Position numbers and translations under genes: made by a program. The notes below the pieces were generated by a model. It was given only the letters and a program-made list of their open reading frames with translations. It was not told the origin of the DNA and made no database searches. 5,865 bases of DNA, from positions 1-5,865 of the forward strand of contig CALGOI010000240.1 in assembly GCA_937959065.1 (NCBI GenBank), written 5' to 3'. Below are positions 1-4,886 of the stretch, piece by piece; the first letter of the stretch is position 1, and the number at the start of each line of letters is the position of its first letter. This stretch comes from an uncultured Ignavibacteriota bacterium (GTDB lineage: Bacteria; Bacteroidota; Ignavibacteria; Tepidaquicellales; Tepidaquicellaceae).

Positions 1-186
1 GTTTAACGCTTTCCCGACCTTGCCTTTGTTCTCCTTCTCGACGTTCTTGAAGTCCTCAAACATTCCGCTGATCAATCCGTTACGGCTGAGATACTTCAAT
101 CGGTAATCTTCCAGCGCGGATGCATCTGCTATATCCGAAGCACCGTTCTGGATCTCACTCTTTATTTGTTCTATTTTATCGAGCAT
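1..186 (-). CDS. pheS: Phenylalanyl-tRNA synthetase alpha subunit, N-terminal fragment (cut by window edge)
   Basis: PheS is the catalytic subunit of the cytoplasmic alpha2beta2 enzyme that charges tRNA-Phe. Only the first 62 codons are in the window, read from ATG at 186-184 with no stop before the edge. The visible part begins MLDKIEQIKSEI and contains LEDYRLKYLSRNGLI, the typical PheS N-terminal coiled-coil arm that contacts tRNA (family consensus near LExxRxxYLGKKG), followed by a lysine/glutamate-rich KVGKALN stretch. Catalytic motifs 1-3 lie outside the window. The gene follows rplT in the same direction, as in E. coli and many other bacteria. No Shine-Dalgarno sequence is seen: the ATG comes 8 nt after the U-run of a putative terminator, so access to pheS may depend on read-through. 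Identification rests on the short N-terminus plus position after rplT; alternatives are unlikely. Confidence 0.88.
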   Translation of the reverse strand, partial: MLDKIEQIKSEIQNGASDIADASALEDYRLKYLSRNGLISGMFEDFKNVEKENKGKVGKALN

Positions 187-194
187 TGGTCAGG

Positions 195-224
195 AAAAAA
201 TAAAGGCGGGTATAATTACCCGCC
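195..224 (-). terminator. Rho-independent terminator-like hairpin between rplT and pheS
   Basis: On the transcript, GGCGGGTA (224-217) pairs perfectly with TACCCGCC (212-205) across a 4-nt loop, giving an 8-bp GC-rich stem. It is followed directly by TTTATTTTTT (204-195). This is the standard intrinsic-terminator layout in the direction of the operon. It lies inside the operon, just before pheS, so it would either end the rplT transcript or act as a regulated attenuator. Confidence 0.8.
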
Positions 225-255
225 CTGAAATATAATGTACCCTGGCGGGTAATTA
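195..255 (-). promoter_or_regulatory. Putative attenuator: antiterminator/terminator switch before pheS
   Basis: Three segments can pair in two exclusive ways. Segment 1 (255-244, TAATTACCCGCC on the transcript) is perfectly complementary over 12 bp to segment 2 (224-213, GGCGGGTAATTA), with a 19-nt loop. Segment 2 is also the 5' arm of the terminator with segment 3 (212-205). Forming 1:2 would destroy the terminator. Segment 1 starts exactly at the rplT stop codon (255-253), so a ribosome terminating on rplT would cover it and favour the terminator. A ribosome halted a few codons earlier, for example at the Phe codon TTT at 267-265, would leave it free. The pairing is seen directly; regulation by Phe-tRNA charging is inference by analogy with the E. 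coli pheST attenuator. No separate leader peptide is visible. Confidence 0.55.
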
Positions 256-600
256 ATTCTTTGCAAATTTTGCGATCTCGTTGAATGCGTCGATGTTGTC
301 GTATGCGAGATCAGCTAATGTCTTTCTGTTGATATCTATGTTTTTCTTTCTTAATCCGCCGATCAACTGTGAATATGACATTCCGTTCATCCTGGCTGCT
401 GCGTTGATCCTGGTGATCCACAGCTTCCTGAATTCTCTCTTCTTGCGTCTTCTGTCCTTAAAGGCGTGAGTTAAGCCCTTCTCTACTGCGTTCTTTGCTA
501 CGGTGTAAACCTTACCGCGCGCGCCCCAGTATCCTTTGGCTTGTTTTAATATTCGCTTCCTTCTTCTGTGTGAAGCAACTTTGTTTCTTGAACGTGGCAT
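253..600 (-). CDS. rplT: 50S ribosomal protein L20
   Basis: L20 binds 23S rRNA early in 50S assembly and represses its own operon in several bacteria. The 115-residue product is of normal length for the family. It starts MPRSRNKVASHRRRKRILK, followed by AKGYWGARGKVYTVAKNAV at about 21-39, the basic N-terminal arm that threads into rRNA. The globular C-terminal half includes RKLWITRINAAAR (58-70) and LIGGLRKKNIDINRKTLADLA (79-99). The ATG at 600-598 is preceded by AAAGGA (613-608) at 7-nt spacing. It follows rpmI by 88 nt and precedes pheS by 66 nt. The stop TAA (255-253) forms the start of the first arm of the attenuator-like structure. Phe codons lie 10 and 4 residues before the C-terminus. 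L20 C-termini often carry Phe there, so these need not be regulatory. Confidence 0.97.
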   Translation of the reverse strand: MPRSRNKVASHRRRKRILKQAKGYWGARGKVYTVAKNAVEKGLTHAFKDRRRKKREFRKLWITRINAAARMNGMSYSQLIGGLRKKNIDINRKTLADLAYDNIDAFNEIAKFAKN

Positions 601-688
601 TAATTAATCCTTTACTTTTAAAATTGAGGTATTTCGCTCAGGTGTTAACCCGGAAATTTATGGACCTCTTCTTATTAAAAAAATTTTA

Positions 689-886
689 CTACTCGGCTAA
701 AAGCATTCTTTTTACCTTACCGGCATCCGCTTCATTCACTATCGTTGAAGCCCTGAGATTCCTTTTTCTTCCCGGTGACTTCTTCGTTAGGATATGATTC
801 GCGTATGCTTTGTGCCTCTTTACTTTTCCGTTACCGGTGACCTTAAACCTCTTGGATGCACCGCGGTTTGATTTCATTTTTGGCAT
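689..886 (-). CDS. rpmI: 50S ribosomal protein L35
   Basis: L35 is a small basic protein of the 50S subunit. The 65-residue product has the usual length and the family signature throughout: MPKMKSNRGASKRFKVTG at the start, then KRHKAYANHILTKKSPGRKR in the middle. The ATG at 886-884 is preceded by AAAGGA (902-897) with a 10-nt gap, the same Shine-Dalgarno core as in front of rplT. It follows infC by only 17 nt, so the two are almost certainly on one transcript and may be translationally coupled. The 88 nt between rpmI and rplT is AT-rich with only weak 4-5 bp pairings (for example ACCTC 630-626 with GAGGT 668-664). I do not see a convincing terminator or promoter there. The stop is TAG. Confidence 0.96.
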   Translation of the reverse strand: MPKMKSNRGASKRFKVTGNGKVKRHKAYANHILTKKSPGRKRNLRASTIVNEADAGKVKRMLLAE

Positions 887-903
887 TTTTTGTATATCCT
901 TTG

Positions 904-1509
904 TTAATTATTTTTTTCTTCTTCTTGTTTACTCTCTTTAGCCTGCCTGTTCTTTAAGGCTGTGATCTTATTCCTGTCAGGAGTTACGTACGCAATCAGC
1001 TGCTTGCCTTCCATTTTTGGCGGCGCTTCCAGTTTGCCTATGTCTTCCAGCTTTTCAAGAACATTCTGCATCAGTTCCCTCCCGATCTCCGGATGTGTTA
1101 TCATCCTTCCGCGGAACATTACTGTGGCTTTTACTTTGTGACCTTCCATCAAAAACTGCCTCAGATGTTTGGTCTTAAACTCTACATCGTGCTCGTCAGT
1201 ATTCGGATTAAAACGTATTTCCTTAACGTGCATTACCGATTGATTCTTTTTCGCCTGCTTCTCCTTTTTCTGCCGCTCGTAATTGAATTTACCGTAATCA
1301 ATTATCTTGCATACAGGCGGTTTCGCGTTAGGTGAAATTTCAACAAGGTCATATCCCCTTGCCTGGGCAATTCTCAATGCTTCCTGCGGGGGCATAATAC
1401 CTAAGGCATTGCCTTCTTCGTCGATTACCCTTACTTCATTCGCGCGAATGTACTCATTTACTCTCTCTCTTGGCCCTCTTCGTCGTGGATCTCTTCTTTG
1501 GTCTTTAAT
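904..1509 (-). CDS. infC: Translation initiation factor IF-3, starting at AUU
   Basis: IF-3 binds the 30S subunit, prevents premature 50S joining and proofreads the start codon and initiator tRNA. The first in-frame ATG (1395-1393) would give 163 residues and remove the first strand of the N-domain. Reading back to ATT at 1509-1507 gives 201 residues and adds an Arg-rich stretch plus VNEYIRANEVRVIDEEG, which matches the conserved family start (R-IN-x-I-R-x-x-EVR). No ATG, GTG or TTG lies between this ATT and the in-frame stop TAA at 1524-1522. A good Shine-Dalgarno AGAGGA (1519-1514) sits just upstream. Visible blocks in the 201-residue numbering: N-domain to about residue 78 with VCKIIDYGKFNYE at 66-78; Lys-rich linker helix about 79-92; C-domain from VKEIRF (95-100) with MFRGR (131-135). 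The C-terminal tail is Lys/Glu-rich. The gene lies 47 nt after thrS. Confidence 0.95.
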   Translation of the reverse strand: MKDQRRDPRRRGPRERVNEYIRANEVRVIDEEGNALGIMPPQEALRIAQARGYDLVEISPNAKPPVCKIIDYGKFNYERQKKEKQAKKNQSVMHVKEIRFNPNTDEHDVEFKTKHLRQFLMEGHKVKATVMFRGRMITHPEIGRELMQNVLEKLEDIGKLEAPPKMEGKQLIAYVTPDRNKITALKNRQAKESKQEEEKNN

Positions 1510-1519
1510 GGTTTCCTCT
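1507..1519 (-). promoter_or_regulatory. infC ribosome binding site with AUU start codon
   Basis: On the transcript this reads AGAGGA-AACC-ATT, a strong Shine-Dalgarno followed after 4 nt by AUU. An in-frame stop 12 nt before the AUU leaves no standard start upstream. In E. coli the AUU start of infC lets IF-3 repress its own translation by rejecting non-canonical start codons. The same logic is inferred here from the codon alone. Confidence 0.88.
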
Positions 1520-1556
1520 AATTAATTAATAAATAATAGTTTAAAATTTCGGCTTA

Positions 1557-3515
1557 CTACACCGATTTTTCGGAAATTTCAAATTTAACCTTTTCCATAA
1601 ACTCATTCAATGCCATTACTCCTATATCGCCTTCTTTGTGTTTTCGCACCGAAACCGTTCCATTCTCCTTTTCCTTCTCACCGATTACCAGCATATATGG
1701 GATTTTCCTGCTTTCCGCTTCCCTGATCTTATACCCAACCTTTTCACTCTTTGTATCGAGCTCAGCTCTGATATTGTCCGCTTTAAGTTTCGCGTAAACT
1801 TTTTCGGCATAGTCATTCGAACTCTCGGAAACAGGAATTACTTCAACCTGAACCGGTGACAGCCACACAGGGAAATTTCCCGCGTAGTTTTCTATCAATA
1901 CACCTATAAATCTTTCCATTGAACCAAATGGCGCCCTGTGAATTATAATCGGGCGGTGCTTTTGTCCGTCACTGCCTACGTATGTAAGATCGAATCTCTC
2001 AGGCATAACATAGTCCACCTGTGCAGTACCCAGCTGCCACGGTCTGCCTAATGCGTCTTCCACGATAAAGTCAAGCTTCGGTCCGTAAAAACTCGCCTCG
2101 CCTATTCCAATAAAATAATTCAGGTTCATTTTATCAGCTGCTTCCTTTACATCCTTCTCTGCTCTCTCCCACATATCATCAGTACCGCCGTATTTGTCTT
2201 TATTCTCAGGATCCCTGAATGACAATCTTGTTTTAAAATCTTTGAATCCGAGGGTCGAGAAGACAAGAGTTGTAAGTTCGATTACATCACACAGCTCATC
2301 CATTAACTGCTCCTCAGTACAATAGATATGTGAGTCATCTACCGTAAATCCTCTGACTCTGATAAGTCCGTTTAGCTCACCCGACTGCTCGTACCTGTAT
2401 ACCGTTCCAAACTCTGCCAGCCTCACAGGCAGGTCCCTGTAGCTTCTCGGCTTATGAGCATATATCTGGTGATGATGCGGACAGTTCATCGGCTTCAATA
2501 AATACTCTTCCTTCTTTCCTGTCTCGTCTTCAAATTGTATCGGGGGATACTGTGAATCTTTATAATACGGATAGTGTCCCGATGTCTTGTAAAGATCTAT
2601 CTTCGCGATATGCGGAGTGTAAACCGGCTGGTAACCTCGCTTCTGCTGTTCTGCTTTTAGAAAATCTTCAAGCTGCATCCTGATTATAGCGCCGTTCGGC
2701 AGCCAAATCGGAAGACCGCTTCCAACGTTCGGCGATATCATAAAGAGCTCAAGCTCCTGTCCGATCTTCCTGTTGTCCCTCTTCTTCGCTTCCTCTATTT
2801 TATCAAGATGCGCCTGCAGATCCTTGTCCTTTGGAAATGACACTCCGTATATCCTCTGGAGCATCTGCCTGTTTTCATCACCTCGCCAATATGAACCCGA
2901 TACCGACATCAGTTTGATAGCGTTGATCTTCTTTGTTGTCGGCAGGTGAGGTCCCCTGCACAGGTCTGTAAATTCACCCTGGTGATAAAGCGAAACATTC
3001 TCTTCATCCTTGGCAATCGTTTCCAGGATCTCTACCTTATACGGATCGTCCCTCTTAGTCTTAAAATACTCTATCGCTTCTAATCTTGGCATTTCTTCCC
3101 TAACCGGCTGCAAATCCCTTGCGGCAATCTCTTTCATCTTTTCTTCGATCTTTACTAGGTCTTCCTCGGTGAACTTGTGGCTCGAATCTATGTCATAATA
3201 GAAACCGCCCTGTACGGGTGGTCCCACACCAAACCTTGCGCCCGGATATAATTCCTCAACCGCTTGTGCCATAAGGTGGGAAGTAGTATGCCAGTAAACT
3301 TCCTTACCCTTATCCGAATCGAACTTATGGAATACGATCGTCGCGTCCTCGTTTATCGGTGCGCTGAGATCTTTCATCTTACCGTTTACCTCGGCCACAA
3401 GAACATCATTGGCGAGTCCGTTACTGATGGACTTAGCGATGTCCATCGGGCTTACGCCTTTGTCGTACTCTTTATTGTTTCCGTCAGGAAATGTTATTTT
3501 TATTTTATCTGCCAA
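1557..3515 (-). CDS. thrS: Threonyl-tRNA synthetase
   Basis: This cytoplasmic class II enzyme charges tRNA-Thr and edits mischarged Ser-tRNA-Thr. The 652 residues match the full-length bacterial form. Domains: TGS (about 1-65, starting MADKIKITFPDG); editing domain (about 66-230) with the metal/catalytic set H76 and H80 in HTTSH and C186, H190 in CRGPH; class II core (about 250-545); anticodon-binding domain (about 550-650). The three zinc ligands of the core are visible as C345 (MNCPHHH), H396 (DDSH) and H526 (IHRAPFG). Motif 2 is at about 371-394 (YRYEQSGELNGLIRVRG) and motif 3 at about 530-541 (GSMERFIGVLIE). Nothing essential is missing. The start codon is TTG (3515-3513). The upstream in-frame stretch reaches a stop within 15 nt and holds no ATG/GTG/TTG, and the family N-terminus begins right here. 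Only a weak GAAAGA precedes it. It lies 18 nt after the secreted-protein gene. The stop is TAG. Confidence 0.97.
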   Translation of the reverse strand: MADKIKITFPDGNNKEYDKGVSPMDIAKSISNGLANDVLVAEVNGKMKDLSAPINEDATIVFHKFDSDKGKEVYWHTTSHLMAQAVEELYPGARFGVGPPVQGGFYYDIDSSHKFTEEDLVKIEEKMKEIAARDLQPVREEMPRLEAIEYFKTKRDDPYKVEILETIAKDEENVSLYHQGEFTDLCRGPHLPTTKKINAIKLMSVSGSYWRGDENRQMLQRIYGVSFPKDKDLQAHLDKIEEAKKRDNRKIGQELELFMISPNVGSGLPIWLPNGAIIRMQLEDFLKAEQQKRGYQPVYTPHIAKIDLYKTSGHYPYYKDSQYPPIQFEDETGKKEEYLLKPMNCPHHHQIYAHKPRSYRDLPVRLAEFGTVYRYEQSGELNGLIRVRGFTVDDSHIYCTEEQLMDELCDVIELTTLVFSTLGFKDFKTRLSFRDPENKDKYGGTDDMWERAEKDVKEAADKMNLNYFIGIGEASFYGPKLDFIVEDALGRPWQLGTAQVDYVMPERFDLTYVGSDGQKHRPIIIHRAPFGSMERFIGVLIENYAGNFPVWLSPVQVEVIPVSESSNDYAEKVYAKLKADNIRAELDTKSEKVGYKIREAESRKIPYMLVIGEKEKENGTVSVRKHKEGDIGVMALNEFMEKVKFEISEKSV

Positions 3516-3533
3516 GTATCTTTCGCGAATTTA

Positions 3534-4697
3534 TTAGTTCATGTAATTGTAATACTGTCTTATCCTGTCTGTCTCTCTCTTTAGCTTTGCTTTATTTGTC
3601 TCGTCGGATATGAATGTCTGGAAAATATATTTATTAAATCTCGTCCTCTCCTGTGTCAGGTTTGCCCTGAAGTAATCCAGCGCTACCTGCAGATCTATCG
3701 GAAGAGTTTTAGTCGTCGTCTCTGCTGTATCGTTTTTGATCGGCACTGATGCTATAAGTACATCCAGTATGTAACCGAGCTGTTTTTTTGCTTCAGGATT
3801 TATGTAAACATCATTTTGATCTTTAAATCCTTCCGCTTTAAAATCTGTTAATTCTATCATATCGCCGGTTAAAGCGGAATTGTTAGAAGGTGTACCCGCA
3901 TGCTTCAGGAACATCTGGTATAGTTTTTTATAATATTCCTGTTCATAAACCATAAGCTCGTCTTTCAGTTCTCTGAAGTTAACAATGGCAATCGTTCTGC
4001 CCTTCTCCTCGGAGATAGTTCTGTCTCCCGGTACAAGATTGTCACCGCCGGAAATATTTCTTACATCCGTTACTATTGGAACGCTGAATACCACTGAACC
4101 CAGATTTACTTTCTTTCTTGTTCCCATACCTGCAAGGAATGCCTCTGCTTCTGCCCATCTCTCATCCGTCGGTTTTAAGACTTCTGTCGGCTGCGGATAG
4201 TTCTTGTAAATTCCTACGAACGGATCCCTTAGTGAAGTCGCGACAGCCAGCAGTCCTGCGCCGGCGATTCCTTTTATCTTATCAAAATCCGACTGGTTAA
4301 GATCGGCATAACCGCTGATCGTCAGCTCGAGGAAGTTCTTTCCCTGGATGTCTTTCAACGGCGGTATCAACGCGCCCTGTTTGTCAAGAACACCCACTTC
4401 CTGTATGTAGCCGTCTTCGAATTCCCTCGCACTCTCAAATGAAAGCTGGTCTGCCGTTAGGAACTTGACGAAGGCATTCTTTTGTGTTCCGATGTTGCCC
4501 TGGATCACAATGATCATGTTCGATTGTGAATTCAGTGGATCGTCATCTATCGGGTAATAGAACGTAAACTTTTTTAACGAGATTACATATGGGTCGTACT
4601 GTGTAATAAAATTATCTGATTGAGAATATCCGTTATTTGCTGAGAATACAAGTACAGCAAATAATAATACTATCGACATCCTGATTTTATTAATCAT
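3534..4697 (-). CDS. Secreted protein of unknown function, 387 residues
   Basis: I do not recognise the family. The N-terminus (MINKIRMSIVLLFAVLVFSA) has a basic n-region and a hydrophobic core about 8-20, followed by NNGYSQSD. This is a Sec signal peptide, likely cut around residues 25-26. No lipobox is present and the whole protein has no cysteine. No other clear membrane span is seen; a short Gly/Ala-rich stretch (GIAGAGLLAVATS, 143-155) is only mildly hydrophobic. The first half looks beta-rich (for example NMIIVIQG, 60-67, and SVVFSVPIVTDV, 201-212). The last part (about 340-385) is charged and probably helical, ending in a Tyr-rich RQYYNYMN. Location is therefore periplasm or outer-membrane associated. 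ATG at 4697-4695 is chosen because it keeps the basic n-region; an ATG at codon 7 would lose it. Only a weak purine stretch (AAAG) precedes. It sits between tRNA-Val and thrS with short gaps, so it is probably co-transcribed with translation genes. Confidence 0.85.
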   Translation of the reverse strand: MINKIRMSIVLLFAVLVFSANNGYSQSDNFITQYDPYVISLKKFTFYYPIDDDPLNSQSNMIIVIQGNIGTQKNAFVKFLTADQLSFESAREFEDGYIQEVGVLDKQGALIPPLKDIQGKNFLELTISGYADLNQSDFDKIKGIAGAGLLAVATSLRDPFVGIYKNYPQPTEVLKPTDERWAEAEAFLAGMGTRKKVNLGSVVFSVPIVTDVRNISGGDNLVPGDRTISEEKGRTIAIVNFRELKDELMVYEQEYYKKLYQMFLKHAGTPSNNSALTGDMIELTDFKAEGFKDQNDVYINPEAKKQLGYILDVLIASVPIKNDTAETTTKTLPIDLQVALDYFRANLTQERTRFNKYIFQTFISDETNKAKLKRETDRIRQYYNYMN

Positions 4698-4707
4698 TGC
4701 TTTATGG

Positions 4708-4721
4708 TTTTATTAATAAAA
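4708..4721. repeat. 14-bp AT-only perfect palindrome between tRNA-Val and the secreted-protein gene
   Basis: TTTTATTAATAAAA reads the same on both strands. It occupies half of the 29-nt gap between the tRNA 3' end and the ATG. As RNA it would be a weak AU hairpin with hardly any loop. It could mark tRNA 3' processing or a protein site, but may be chance in AT-rich spacer DNA. Confidence 0.5.
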
Positions 4722-4726
4722 TGTTG

Positions 4727-4800
4727 TGGGCGGTAATGGATTCGAACCAATGGCCTCTACGATGTCAACGTAGCGCTCTAACCAACTGAGCTAACCGCCC
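4727..4800 (-). tRNA. tRNA-Val, anticodon GAC
   Basis: The 74-nt cloverleaf is complete. Acceptor GGGCGGT (4800-4794) pairs with ACCGCCC (4734-4728), with discriminator A at 4727. The D-arm is GCTC/GAGC with loop AGTTGGTTA. Anticodon stem CTACG/CGTAG holds loop TTGACAT, giving anticodon GAC at 4766-4764, which reads GUC/GUU valine codons. The variable loop is AGGCC and the T-loop TTCGAAT. The T-stem ATTGG (4751-4747) / CCATT (4739-4735) has one U-U mismatch (positions 50 and 64; bases 4750 and 4736). The 3' CCA is not encoded (A is followed by CAA), so it must be added by a nucleotidyltransferase. It is transcribed toward the secreted-protein and thrS genes and probably shares their transcript. 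Confidence 0.97.
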
Positions 4801-4820
4801 GAATAAAAACACAAGAACTA

Positions 4821-4851
4821 CAAAAATAAGGATTTATACTGCATTTTTCAA
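4821..4851 (-). promoter_or_regulatory. Bacteroidetes-type promoter for the tRNA-Val/thrS operon
   Basis: On the minus strand, TTG (4851-4849) is followed by 20 nt and then TATTTTTG (4828-4821). This fits the Bacteroidetes primary-sigma consensus (TTG or TTTG, about 19-21 nt, TAnnTTTG). Expected transcription start is about 4815, some 15 nt before the mature tRNA 5' end. The spacer also holds TATAAA (4840-4835), which could serve as a -10 for a different sigma factor, but no well-spaced -35 for it was found. The 86-nt gap to the upstream gene shows no strong terminator, so read-through from that gene is possible too. Confidence 0.6.
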
Positions 4852-4886
4852 TTCAATCCGGCTCATTTACCGGCAATACAACGCCA

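Noticed and set aside
225..243. TATATTTC in the loop before pheS as a Bacteroidetes -7 element for a pheS promoter
   Set aside because: The last base of TAnnTTTG is wrong, and the nearest TTTG upstream is too far away.
601..688. Possible L20-binding or terminator structure in the rpmI-rplT gap (ACCTC/GAGGT pairing, T7 run after rpmI)
   Set aside because: The pairing is 5 bp across a wide loop, and the T-run is not preceded by a GC stem. L20 autoregulation is known elsewhere but nothing here shows it.
495..797. Plus-strand open frames of 60-106 codons across the window
   Set aside because: All lie opposite well-supported minus-strand genes, show no recognisable protein features and lack convincing start sites.
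4860..4875. CCGG-N8-CCGG possible hairpin after the GlmU-like gene as a terminator
   Set aside because: Only a 4-bp stem and no U-run right after it; too weak to support.
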